DNA from: Nitrospira sp.
GTDB taxonomy: Bacteria > Nitrospirota > Nitrospiria > Nitrospirales > Nitrospiraceae
Assembly (NCBI GenBank): GCA_019636835.1
Contig: JAHBWU010000029.1
Location: 1 to 41,677, forward strand
Reading direction: 5' to 3'
Length of the DNA: 41,677 nt
Below, piece by piece: positions 17,818 to 26,129 of this stretch. The notes beneath the pieces were generated by a model. That model worked only from the letters and a program-made list of their open reading frames with translations. It made no database searches and was not told the DNA's origin. Within the stretch, counting starts at the first letter, position 1. Each line of letters starts with the position of its first letter. Made by a program: the position numbers and the translations under genes.

Positions 17818-19126
17818 GATAAGTCAGAAAGTGCCGTTGCGTGTATTCTTGGATGATCTTCCTCGCCTCCTCCCGCTCTGCTTCGACTTTCAGAGTCGCA
17901 AGGTATCGTTCCTGCAGGAGAGGTTCGGGCGTAGGAAGAAGCGCATAGGTCAGCACAGCCTCTATCGACGCCGCGGCTGCACCGACCGGAACAGTCAGCG
18001 AAAATGGGACTTTCCTCGTGTTGCCGCCCTTGATGAAGGGATCAGGAATCGGACCGCGCAGGATTTTGTCGTACGGCAACCCAAACTGTTTCGTCTCTCC
18101 TACTAACGTCTTGCCCGCTGCATCCTTCACCGTGATGGTTAGGAAGAACTGTTTCAATACCGGATCGCCATCGGGGAAACTGTGCGGGAGGCTGCCGACC
18201 TTCACGATCCCGGTTCCTTCCACCCTCGTATCGACCTTCGTCGCCTCAATATCGATCCGAGGCATCCATTCAGCCTGTAGATTTCGATTCTTGAGCATGG
18301 TACCGGACACGACGACACCACGAAACCAATGGCGTCCGATGGCTCTGGTCATGGCCCCGCGTCTGGACGTGGAACTCCCGGTCGATGGCTCCATGTGGCA
18401 ATCCTGACAAATCGTGCCCTGAAGAATTTCTCCCGGCAGATGCTTCTGCGTCGCGTCCTTCACTTTATCGAAATGACAGGAGGCACAAAAACTGACCGCT
18501 CGGAAGTGATCCGACTGCGCAGCCGGATGGACGAGGTTCTCTTCCGGATTGGAATAAGGGCCATAGAACGTGCTGCCGGGCTGCAATTTGAATGTCGGCG
18601 GTGAGCTCAAGCCCTTTTCCATCCCATTCATCAAATGGCAGGCGGCACAGCCGATTCCTTCAATTTTTGAAGTGCCGGTAATCACTTGCGCCGCAATCTT
18701 CTCCGCATGCTGAGGGAATGCGCTGACGGAGGGCACATGGCACGAGAGGCAGCGGCGCTGTTCATCAGGCGTCGGATTCGTCTGCCTCCAGAGACCCAGC
18801 ACGGTTCGAAAGACAGGTGACTCCAACGACGTGCCGTGTAGTAGAGCCGCATCCACACGGCCAAATGTCTTCAAATCCGGCGTCTGCTCTCTAGCGCCCT
18901 TCCACTCTTCGTAATGACGCTCATGACATTGCTTGCAATCTTCAGAACGGATGAAGACTTTTTCGATTTCCGCCACCCAGTCGGCTGGGGACTGACTATC
19001 CACTCCTTGAGCGATCGCTTCCTCATGATTGGTGCTCGGGATGCCGATCAAACTCAGAAGATAGACGGCAATCACCACGCATCGTCGTTGCCACGACCGG
19101 CCATGTCCCATCACGCTACTCATCAC
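17798..19126 (-). CDS. Pentahaem cytochrome c (first of a tandem pair)
   Basis: 442-residue exported cytochrome with CxxCH sites at C64KQCH, C126LSCH, C160AACH, C214ASCH and C240QDCH. A signal segment lies at about residues 15-40 (RRCVVIAVYLLSLIGIPST...AIAQ). Shared with the downstream gene are ERHYEEW after haem 1, CAACHLM at haem 3, FYGPY before haem 4 and CHM after haem 5. A haem-free C-terminal domain follows, as in the paralogue. It is the eighth gene of the tightly packed run that starts with the radical SAM gene and would act in the periplasm, plausibly passing electrons to or from the NxrC-like haem b protein encoded two genes upstream. Confidence 0.88.
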   Translation of the reverse strand: MMSSVMGHGRSWQRRCVVIAVYLLSLIGIPSTNHEEAIAQGVDSQSPADWVAEIEKVFIRSEDCKQCHERHYEEWKGAREQTPDLKTFGRVDAALLHGTSLESPVFRTVLGLWRQTNPTPDEQRRCLSCHVPSVSAFPQHAEKIAAQVITGTSKIEGIGCAACHLMNGMEKGLSSPPTFKLQPGSTFYGPYSNPEENLVHPAAQSDHFRAVSFCASCHFDKVKDATQKHLPGEILQGTICQDCHMEPSTGSSTSRRGAMTRAIGRHWFRGVVVSGTMLKNRNLQAEWMPRIDIEATKVDTRVEGTGIVKVGSLPHSFPDGDPVLKQFFLTITVKDAAGKTLVGETKQFGLPYDKILRGPIPDPFIKGGNTRKVPFSLTVPVGAAAASIEAVLTYALLPTPEPLLQERYLATLKVEAEREEARKIIQEYTQRHFLTYRVKSLS

Positions 19127-19148
19127 ACATCACTCAATACGACCGCCA

Positions 19149-19637
19149 CTAATCCCGCTTACAGCCGACAAAGTGAAAGTTTACACCCCAACCAACCGGA
19201 TCGCCCGGATCTGCCGGTTCATAGGTTCCGACGGTAAAGTTGCATTCTTTCATCGCTTTCTTGATCGCTCGCCCAAAATCCTCCATGTTTCGGATCTCCT
19301 GCTTATCGATTTCCTTAATGACGGATCGAACCTTGATTCCCGCATAGTCCGCGCGCGAATTTCCGATGACCTCGAACACAGCCACCCCCTGGGGTTTCTG
19401 CAGTTTCAGTTCTTTTTGAATCTCTTCATCGACAGCGCCGACCACAATCCCAAACTCCTCTCCAAGTTTGGACGCCTCTTCCTCCGTCATCGCATCGCGC
19501 TGGTTCGCAGCCTGTGCCATGGCCACATCTGCTGAGAACGTGCTGCTCAACAGAAACGCCGTCCATCCGTAGATAATGGTTCTCCAGGCGAACAATCGCA
19601 ATCTGTCCGCACTTTGCTCCAACGGGATACGCTTCAC
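19149..19637 (-). CDS. Exported PDZ-domain protein
   Basis: 162 residues from a GTG start. It has a signal peptide (about residues 15-43, FAWRTIIYGWTAFLLSSTFSADVAMAQA), a short acidic helix, then a PDZ-like fold: GVAVFEVIGNSRADYAGIKVRSVIKEIDKQEIRNMEDFGRAI, the ligand-groove pattern of HtrA-type PDZ domains. No protease domain is present, so it would act as a periplasmic scaffold or peptide-binding factor. It is 16 bases after the NxrC-like 2 gene and 22 before the first cytochrome gene, so it belongs to the same transcript. Confidence 0.75.
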   Translation of the reverse strand: MKRIPLEQSADRLRLFAWRTIIYGWTAFLLSSTFSADVAMAQAANQRDAMTEEEASKLGEEFGIVVGAVDEEIQKELKLQKPQGVAVFEVIGNSRADYAGIKVRSVIKEIDKQEIRNMEDFGRAIKKAMKECNFTVGTYEPADPGDPVGWGVNFHFVGCKRD

Positions 19638-19653
19638 ACTTCACGCGCTTGGT

Positions 19654-20478
19654 TTACAATTTGGCGACAGGATCGATACTAAGTTGAAACCATGGCGCCA
19701 CGGCCTTCTGGCCGTTTCGCTCCTTGTTTTCTCCATTCCACACGGCGAATGAAACGGTCTGAACGCGGCCAGGAACGAGCGTGGCTTCATTCTCGTGTTC
19801 TTCGCTCACCAGTGGACGGCGCATCACGACATGCCAGACACCGTCCCTCCAGACCGCCTGTCCCTGCACTCTTCCCTGCTTTTCCTTCGTGGTCAACGTG
19901 CTGAATCCCCCGCCGATCAAATCTTCCACTGAAGAGACTCGTCGCGGGATGACTTCGAATGTCCGAACCCCTCCCTCTTTTTTCTCCGATGCCCGAGCCG
20001 CCCGTCGATCGATATCGCTTTGCCAATCCGCCTTCCAGTGCCAGATGTTGATATAGTGGTCCAGCTGTCCCATGCAGAAAAATGCCGGCGCATCGCCGAG
20101 CGGAAGACCGATCGCGACTCCGTCCCGGAAGGTACCGGGAGTCAGCTGATCATTCTTTGTGTTGTCCTGCCATTCCAGCAGGAAGGCGATCTCGGTCCCG
20201 TTGTGTAGGGACCGCACCGCCAACGCACGCACGGTGGGTTCCGGCCACACCGGCCTCGTGATCACTTGCCCGCTCAGGGGAATTGTGATCGGTGAGATCT
20301 GCTTCCAAGCGGCATCATCGGCGGCAGTCGGCAGATCACCTTGGACCAAGTAAGATCTGATGGTCATCCCCTCCGAACTGACCAGCGGAATCCCGAATGC
20401 TCCGAGCACGCCGGCAACGACAATAAGGCCGGAAAAAAATCCAAAGAGGTGAGAGCGGGAACTGTCGGTGTACGTCAT
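19654..20478 (-). CDS. NxrC-like/ethylbenzene-dehydrogenase gamma-type haem b protein 2
   Basis: Periplasmic haem b subunit of the type II DMSO-reductase gamma family, related to EbdC and the proposed NxrC of nitrite oxidoreductase. In EbdC the haem is held by one Met and one Lys; here the likely equivalents are M136 in FFCMGQ and K258 in NGQKAVAPWF (274-aa numbering). Family segments ISPITIPLSGQVITRP and IAFLLEWQDNTKND are clear. A hydrophobic stretch (HLFGFFSGLIVVAGVLGAFG) near the N-terminus is a signal or anchor. The frame reaches a TTG at 20526; ATG 20478 is preferred, though a GTG at 20484 is possible. It is smaller than NxrC-like 1 because it lacks an insertion after the Met ligand. 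Confidence 0.8.
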   Translation of the reverse strand: MTYTDSSRSHLFGFFSGLIVVAGVLGAFGIPLVSSEGMTIRSYLVQGDLPTAADDAAWKQISPITIPLSGQVITRPVWPEPTVRALAVRSLHNGTEIAFLLEWQDNTKNDQLTPGTFRDGVAIGLPLGDAPAFFCMGQLDHYINIWHWKADWQSDIDRRAARASEKKEGGVRTFEVIPRRVSSVEDLIGGGFSTLTTKEKQGRVQGQAVWRDGVWHVVMRRPLVSEEHENEATLVPGRVQTVSFAVWNGENKERNGQKAVAPWFQLSIDPVAKL

Positions 20479-20564
20479 TCGCACCGCACGGTACTCCGAG
20501 AGAAAGCCGAACTCAGAATACCACAAAACCCGTGCGGGACAAATGTGGAGACATGGGATATTGG

Positions 20565-21818
20565 CTACGAGAGCTTCAGACGGCGGATCTTATTTTCTCC
20601 GCGTTCGCAGATATAGAGGTGGCTTTGCGAATCCACGGTCAAACCGACGGGCGAATTCACCACAGCCTCGGTCCCGAGCAGACCGTCTCCGTGTTTCAAC
20701 ATCCCGGCCGATTCCTTGGCGACAAATCGAGCGGCCCCGCAGCCGCCGATGTTCTTGTCTTCATATCCACTGTCCCCGTTTCCCGCGACCGTGGTAATGA
20801 GGCCGGTCTTCGCATCTACCTTACGGACCCGATGATTCATGGTATCGGAAATGTAGAGGTTGTTCTCTTGATCAAAGATCACAGCTTCCGGGGCGTGCAA
20901 CATGGCTCTGACGGCCGGCTTATCATCACCGTCGTACCCATACCGGCAAACACCTGCAACAGTCGAAATAATTCCCGTCCGGGAATCGATCTTTCTGACC
21001 CGATTGCTGCCTTTGTCGACAACGTACACATTTCCCTCGGCATCGACCGCTAGCCCGACAATGTCGTAGAGGCGCGCCTCCATCGCAGGCCTTCCATCGT
21101 CGAGATACATCGACATATCCAGCCCATCCGAACAGACCGGCATGAGCCAACCCTGATCATCGCTGAAATCGATTCCGATCGCGTCGCCTGACAGCACCAC
21201 TAAATTCCTCGCCACCAGCGGCTGTTCTCGCGCTTCATCCTCGGCCGACCAGGTCCCTGCAATTGTCGTGACCAATCCTGTCTTAGCATCAAACCGCCTG
21301 ATCTTGTGCGCTTGAGTATCGGCGATAAAAAGGACATCTTCGCGATCAAAAGCGATCGCCGCGGGCCAGGTCAGATTGACCTCCAACGCCGGACCGTCGC
21401 CATTGAATCCATGCTGACCGGTACCGACCACCGTGGTGATGATGCCGGTCGCATGATCGACCTTTCGAATCCGGTTGCTACCGGAATCACAGATATACAA
21501 ATTGTTCTGGGAATCAAACGCGACGCCCAACGGCAGATAGAGTCCGGCTTCGCCACAGAGACCTTCATCTCCGCTGTAGCAGGTCTCCCCGATTCCGGAA
21601 AAATTGTGAAGGATGCCTTCTTGAAGATTGATGCGCCGGACTCGGTCAGACCCTGACTCGGCAAAGTAGAGCCACTGTTCCGTCTTATCGAGTGCGACGT
21701 GATGGGGGAGCGGGATTCCGGCTTTCACCGCACGCTTGCCGTCACCCGTGCTTCGAGCCTTACCGTTCCCGGCAAAAGTCTCAATATAGCCAGTAGCCAA
21801 TCCGAGTTCGGTATCCAT
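20565..21818 (-). CDS. NHL-repeat beta-propeller protein
   Basis: 417 residues built from about six NHL repeats, each with the pattern P-x-G-V-A-x-D followed by LYICDSGSNRIRKVD and an ITTVVGTG-type end (for example 100-150, 155-200, 255-300, 310-355 and 380-415). NHL propellers bind proteins or ligands. No signal peptide is evident at the first ATG, so the compartment is unclear in spite of its exported neighbours. It is encoded 11 bases after tatA and about 86 bases before NxrC-like 2. Confidence 0.85.
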   Translation of the reverse strand: MDTELGLATGYIETFAGNGKARSTGDGKRAVKAGIPLPHHVALDKTEQWLYFAESGSDRVRRINLQEGILHNFSGIGETCYSGDEGLCGEAGLYLPLGVAFDSQNNLYICDSGSNRIRKVDHATGIITTVVGTGQHGFNGDGPALEVNLTWPAAIAFDREDVLFIADTQAHKIRRFDAKTGLVTTIAGTWSAEDEAREQPLVARNLVVLSGDAIGIDFSDDQGWLMPVCSDGLDMSMYLDDGRPAMEARLYDIVGLAVDAEGNVYVVDKGSNRVRKIDSRTGIISTVAGVCRYGYDGDDKPAVRAMLHAPEAVIFDQENNLYISDTMNHRVRKVDAKTGLITTVAGNGDSGYEDKNIGGCGAARFVAKESAGMLKHGDGLLGTEAVVNSPVGLTVDSQSHLYICERGENKIRRLKLS

Positions 21819-21829
21819 ACGCGTGCGTG

Positions 21830-22102
21830 TCAGGCTCGTGGAGCGGGCTGCGGAGCGGCTCCCGCAGGTTGATTCAAGGCAGCACTCTCAGTCGAAGCCG
21901 CAGTCACGGCTTGCGGTGCGGCGGTCTGTTGCGCCGCCTGAGCCTCCGCTTCGATCGCGTCGGCCTCATGGACGGACTTCTTGAATCCCTTGATCGCCTT
22001 GCCGAGCCCCTCCCCTAATTGCGGCAATTTCCCGGCGCCGAAGATAATCAGCACGATCATGAGTATGAGAATCAGCTCGGTGAAGCCCAGACTGCCAAAC
22101 AT
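21830..22102 (-). CDS. tatA: Twin-arginine translocase subunit TatA/TatE
   Basis: 90-residue single-span protein of the Tat export pathway, which carries folded, cofactor-loaded proteins across the inner membrane. The N-terminal helix ([28 protein letters not shown]) has the TatA hinge [10 protein letters not shown] and is followed by an amphipathic helix ([11 protein letters not shown]). An Ala/Gln/Pro-rich tail follows, as is common in TatA. Its place in this operon suggests dedicated or boosted export of the locus's Tat substrates, such as the ferredoxin or a molybdoenzyme encoded elsewhere. No tatC is in the window. Confidence 0.93.
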   Translation of the reverse strand: MFGSLGFTELILILMIVLIIFGAGKLPQLGEGLGKAIKGFKKSVHEADAIEAEAQAAQQTAAPQAVTAASTESAALNQPAGAAPQPAPRA

Positions 22103-22126
22103 AGTGCACCTCTTCCTAAAAGTGAA

Positions 22127-22933
22127 TTAGGACCTCGAACCATCCTTCGGCTTTTTGGCAAACCGCTCTTTCAACCGTTTGCGGGTCTCTTCGGCCTGGT
22201 CAAACATCTTGCACTTGTCATACACGCTGATGAGATTGTAATACGCAAGCGGTTCATCCGGATTGTGCTCCACGGCACTTTCCATGACCCTGACCGCCAA
22301 ATCGGTCTTCTTATGATTGAGCGCGATTTCCATCAGCTTGAAGCTTGATTCCAAGTGCTTGGGATCCAGCTCCAAGGTGCGAAGATAGCACTGAATACCC
22401 ATGTCGATCGTGTTGTAATCGGACACTTGCGGATTATCCAGCTCGATATAGACCCCGGCAAGGTTATACCAAGCGATCGGGTCCTCCGGAGTGAGTTCGA
22501 CGAGGCGCTCATAGTAGCTTTTCGCCTCCATATATTGCTTCTTGTCTGCGTGGAGCCTCCCAAGGTTGAACAGCGCCAGGACATCATGGGCGAAGATCTC
22601 CAGCGCATGCCGAAACTCGGCCTCAGCTTCATCGGTCATATTCTTGGTCGCATAGATCGTTCCCAGATTGGCGTAATACATGGCCAGCGACCGATTCATT
22701 TCCGCGCGAAGATATTCCGCCATCTCAATCGCTTTCTTGACTTCTACCAATGCATCATCGAGCCGTCCTTTGCTGAAGTACAATTCACCGAGTCGACAGC
22801 GAGCCTGAAAATCGTCAGGCTCATCGGCCAATAATTTTTCGATTCCGGCGATCTCCTCGTCCGGAGTGAGCGGTCGGTCGCCGGAGTCAAGAACGGCCTC
22901 AGATTGCGATAACGTCGATTCTGGATTTTCCAT
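22127..22933 (-). CDS. Tetratricopeptide-repeat protein
   Basis: 268 residues, almost entirely helical TPR units from about residue 40 to 250. Clear repeats include ARCRLGELYFSKGRLDDALVEVKKAI, YANLGTIYATKNMTDEAEAEFRHAL, ALFNLGRLHADKKQYMEAKSYYERLV and AYYNLISVYDKCKMFDQAEETRKRL. No signal peptide or membrane segment is present, so it should be cytoplasmic. TPR proteins mediate protein assembly. It is 24 bases upstream of tatA and 18 downstream of the membrane-protein gene, so a role in assembling the locus's complex is plausible but inferred. Confidence 0.88.
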   Translation of the reverse strand: MENPESTLSQSEAVLDSGDRPLTPDEEIAGIEKLLADEPDDFQARCRLGELYFSKGRLDDALVEVKKAIEMAEYLRAEMNRSLAMYYANLGTIYATKNMTDEAEAEFRHALEIFAHDVLALFNLGRLHADKKQYMEAKSYYERLVELTPEDPIAWYNLAGVYIELDNPQVSDYNTIDMGIQCYLRTLELDPKHLESSFKLMEIALNHKKTDLAVRVMESAVEHNPDEPLAYYNLISVYDKCKMFDQAEETRKRLKERFAKKPKDGSRS

Positions 22934-22951
22934 AATAATCTCGCGCTGAAA

Positions 22952-24088
22952 CTAGGCCTGCCCTGGGACTAGGCCGTCCGATGCCGGCATCACAGGGCCG
23001 GCGGCGGTCGGCACCGATTCGGCGACGGTTGGTTTCACTCGATCAAGGGCAAGCAACATGACTCCGAGAACCACCATCAACGTAAGGTTCGAGAACAATA
23101 AGGCATACCCGGCGATGAACATCAGACCGATTCCATAGCCCGCCAGTCGCCCGATCATCAGCAACTTGACGACGGTGTAAGACCAGCAGAGCAATCCCCC
23201 GACATACAACGCAAAAGGGAGATAGAACGTGTAGCCCATTCCGAATTGAAAGATCCAACCGATTCCCTGCGAGGCCTGCCGGACGGCAGAGGCCAATGCC
23301 GGATTATACAGGTCCAAGGCATAATCGGCGATGAGAAGGGCTGAGAAAATGATCCCTGTTGTCGACCAAAACCAAATGGCCCGGTTCCGCTGCCGTCGAT
23401 TCTTCGTTCGCAGCGATAGACTCTTGCTCTTGCCATAGGCCACAAAAACAAAGAAACTGGCCAGCACCATCAACGCCTCACCAACACGATGGGATTCGTA
23501 GACCAACGGAGGCGCCGCTATTGTCCCCATCAAACCGTAGATCGTCGAAACGATCTGATAGTACAGCCACCCGGAAACACCCATGTAATACGTGGCCGCC
23601 AGCATACGTTGTGCCGGCTCACGATGGGTCATCACATATTCCGACATAAACACCGTCAGCACCAGCAGCGTCAACCCGTTGTAGACGATTGCGCCCAGCA
23701 TGCCGGGCTGCACAACGAGAAACACCACAGTCAACAGCAACAAGAGCGCCGTCCCCACCGTACCAAATTTGCCGAGCCGACCTGTTTCAGGCCCTCCCCA
23801 TCGATTGATCAGGGTCAACGTGAGCGCCAAGAACAACAATACGGCGACGATGTTGAGGAGCCACGTGCCCACCTCGGTCAAGGCGGTGAATGTGGGCGTG
23901 ATCCACGGGTGATCCGCCGCCATCTTGCTGAGATGCATCCCAAGACGGGAGACCAGACGATAGAGAACCAGCTCAAGAAAGGAGGTCAGGAGAACGAGTT
24001 TGACGGTATACTCGAACAGTGGACCGAAGTCTGAAACTTTCCCTGTCACTCGCTCGCTGAGAGCTGCTGCCTTCATAGGATTTGACAT
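22952..24088 (-). CDS. Polytopic integral membrane protein of unknown function
   Basis: 378 residues with about eight to ten hydrophobic helices (for example LLNIVAVLLFLALTLTLI, VGTALLLLLTVVFLVVQPGM, LMVLASFFVFVAYG, GLMFIAGYALLFSNLTLMVVLGVMLLAL). Loops are basic (SLSLRTKNRRQRNRA). There is no recognisable transporter or oxidase motif, although a family of quinol-interacting or anchor proteins is possible. The gene is packed between the radical SAM and TPR genes (24 and 18 base gaps), so it is probably part of the same complex or its maturation system. Confidence 0.75.
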   Translation of the reverse strand: MSNPMKAAALSERVTGKVSDFGPLFEYTVKLVLLTSFLELVLYRLVSRLGMHLSKMAADHPWITPTFTALTEVGTWLLNIVAVLLFLALTLTLINRWGGPETGRLGKFGTVGTALLLLLTVVFLVVQPGMLGAIVYNGLTLLVLTVFMSEYVMTHREPAQRMLAATYYMGVSGWLYYQIVSTIYGLMGTIAAPPLVYESHRVGEALMVLASFFVFVAYGKSKSLSLRTKNRRQRNRAIWFWSTTGIIFSALLIADYALDLYNPALASAVRQASQGIGWIFQFGMGYTFYLPFALYVGGLLCWSYTVVKLLMIGRLAGYGIGLMFIAGYALLFSNLTLMVVLGVMLLALDRVKPTVAESVPTAAGPVMPASDGLVPGQA

Positions 24089-24112
24089 TATAGCTGTCGC
24101 AAAAAAATGAGG

Positions 24113-25891
24113 TCAATGTGCGGCCATCGGCGCCTGCCCGGCTCCTTCTTTCGCTCTTGAGATGTAGAGTAACCCATCTGCCATCGCATAGTTGAAGGGA
24201 AGTTCGCACACGACTTCACTGATCCGCTCATAGACATACTGATACAGCCGCTCTGCCTCGTCGGGAGTCATGCCCTCTTGCACTTCATAGAAAAACCCGA
24301 GGCTCAAGTCTTCCGCCGACGGACGCATGATACGTCGAATCCCATATCCGCCGGGGTCGCTCATAATGGGAGCTTCCTTTTCCAAGTCGAATAGGCAGGG
24401 CTGACAAGAAAATCCATACGACTCGTGGAGTTTTTTGTTTTCGACGATAAAGTTCATGGTTTCAAGCGCTTCTTCTTCCTTTTCCGTGGGGAATCCGACA
24501 ATGATGTAACAGTGCACGGCGATGCCGAGTTCCACACAGTCATCCGCGACCCGCCGAACCCATTCCTGCTTGATCCCCTTCTTCATGAAATCCATGATCC
24601 GTTGATTGAAGGACTCCAACCCAAAGACGATCTTCAAACACCCGGCATCCCGCATCGACGCCAACAGCTCGCGCGAAAGATTTTTCTCGAACCGCATCTC
24701 GCATGTCCATTTGACATCGAGCTGTTTCTCAATCAGCTGCTGACACAACCGTTTTGTCGGCGCCAGCGCAAAACATTCGTCGGTGAAAAAGAAATGGCGC
24801 GCGCCATAGCGTTGTTTCAGCCATTGCAGTTCCTCGACCGTACGCCCTGGGTCTTTCTGTCTGAAATTCTGGTGGTCGAGGGTCAGTGCGCAGAACGCAC
24901 AATCTTTGTAGTAACAGCCCCGCGAAAACTGGACCGGCAGGACCGGCTCCGGCGACAAGTAGCGATCCAGCGGGAATCCGTCATAATTCGGCGCCGGGAG
25001 TTGATTGACATTTTCTGAATAGAACGGCTGGTTGACGGTGATCTTCCCATTGTGGCGATAAATCAGGTTGGGAACCTTGCTGTAGTCCTTCTTGCCTGCC
25101 AGCTGATTGACCAATTCCAGCAAAGCCGTTTCGCCCTCAAAGACGACGATGTCGTCGGTCAATTCGAAGAGGCTCGGACAGCGACGAATATTGTCCACGA
25201 GACGGGTAAAGATGCTGCCGCCGATGGTCACGTGAAGGTCCGGAGCGGCCTCCTTGATCAGTCGACAGAGCGTGAGGCCGGGGATGATTTGGGAGGTGGC
25301 CGTAATCGAGACCCCGATGAGATCGGGACGGCTGTTGACGATCGACGGGATGAATCGGTCGCGGAAGAGGCTGAGGAAGGGATTCTGGGATTCGTCACGA
25401 ACGACCCGCATCAAATCCTTCGAGGAATAAATGGAATAGTTCCCAAACTGATTATCCACAACGGTGAGCCTGGTCGGGAAATAGACTGAGGAAACGGCTT
25501 CCAACCACTTGTCGATCATGAACAAGCTCGCGCGATAGGCATCAGGATCGTAAAATCCTTCACTGCGCAATGTTTCCTTGGCAAGCTCGATACGATCAAC
25601 GAGATAGGAGAACCGAGCGAGCGAGTCGGTCACCTTCACGTAATGCTCGCGACTTCCCGGACCCGTCTCCCCGGTCTGAGTCCGCTCAAGCTCGTGCTGC
25701 TTGGCAATTAAATGTTGGTACACCTCTGCTGCATAATCTCTGGTCAGCACTGTATCCAACAATTCAATACCAAGGTCGCGCTGCGAGACATCGGAAATCC
25801 CACCTTGACGCAAAAACCCAGTCAGGGACGGCAAACTGAGATAGGGTTGAGAAGGATGCCAGGTCGGGGGGAAAAGTAGCGAAACTTTCAT
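24113..25891 (-). CDS. B12-binding-domain radical SAM protein
   Basis: 592 residues. The N-terminal part (about 185-260) looks like a cobalamin-binding Rossmann domain (PDLIGVSITATSQIIPG...DLHVTIGGSIFTRLV). The radical SAM core begins near 320 with PVQFSRGCYYKDCAFCAL. The three cysteines are spaced CX4CX2C, whereas most radical SAM enzymes have CX3CX2C. Later core segments (KIVFGLESFNQRIMDFMKKG, YIIVGFPTEKEEE) are normal. Substrate is unknown. It heads the nine-gene run after the hairpin that follows NxrC-like 1, with an AAAGGAC ribosome-binding site nine bases before the ATG at 25891. Confidence 0.85.
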   Translation of the reverse strand: MKVSLLFPPTWHPSQPYLSLPSLTGFLRQGGISDVSQRDLGIELLDTVLTRDYAAEVYQHLIAKQHELERTQTGETGPGSREHYVKVTDSLARFSYLVDRIELAKETLRSEGFYDPDAYRASLFMIDKWLEAVSSVYFPTRLTVVDNQFGNYSIYSSKDLMRVVRDESQNPFLSLFRDRFIPSIVNSRPDLIGVSITATSQIIPGLTLCRLIKEAAPDLHVTIGGSIFTRLVDNIRRCPSLFELTDDIVVFEGETALLELVNQLAGKKDYSKVPNLIYRHNGKITVNQPFYSENVNQLPAPNYDGFPLDRYLSPEPVLPVQFSRGCYYKDCAFCALTLDHQNFRQKDPGRTVEELQWLKQRYGARHFFFTDECFALAPTKRLCQQLIEKQLDVKWTCEMRFEKNLSRELLASMRDAGCLKIVFGLESFNQRIMDFMKKGIKQEWVRRVADDCVELGIAVHCYIIVGFPTEKEEEALETMNFIVENKKLHESYGFSCQPCLFDLEKEAPIMSDPGGYGIRRIMRPSAEDLSLGFFYEVQEGMTPDEAERLYQYVYERISEVVCELPFNYAMADGLLYISRAKEGAGQAPMAAH

Positions 25892-26018
25892 GCGATGCTT
25901 GTCCTTTTATGCTTGAAAATCAGCAAGTTCGAGACGCTTTCCTCTTATACCCTCCGCACTCCTCGAAATGCAATCCTGCAAGCAGAGAGAGACTTACACC
26001 AGTGCCGGAATCATCCAG

Positions 26019-26069
26019 AAAAAAGGCCTCGAACCGTTCCCTCATTTACCGGGACCCGATCCGAGGCCT
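26019..26069 (-). terminator. Terminator-like hairpin after the NxrC-like 1 gene
   Basis: AGGCCTCG (26024-26031) pairs with CGAGGCCT (26062-26069). On the minus strand the stem is followed by T6 (AAAAAA at 26019-26024). It lies in the 238-base gap between the NxrC-like 1 stop (26130) and the radical SAM start (25891). The plus-strand side ends in CTTTT, so some termination in that direction is also possible. It suggests separate transcription units or attenuation within the locus. Confidence 0.7.
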
Positions 26070-26129
26070 CTTTTGAGTCATGCAACGTGGTGGTTGTTGC
26101 TATCGGCTCAAATGCCGCTCAGACCACCA

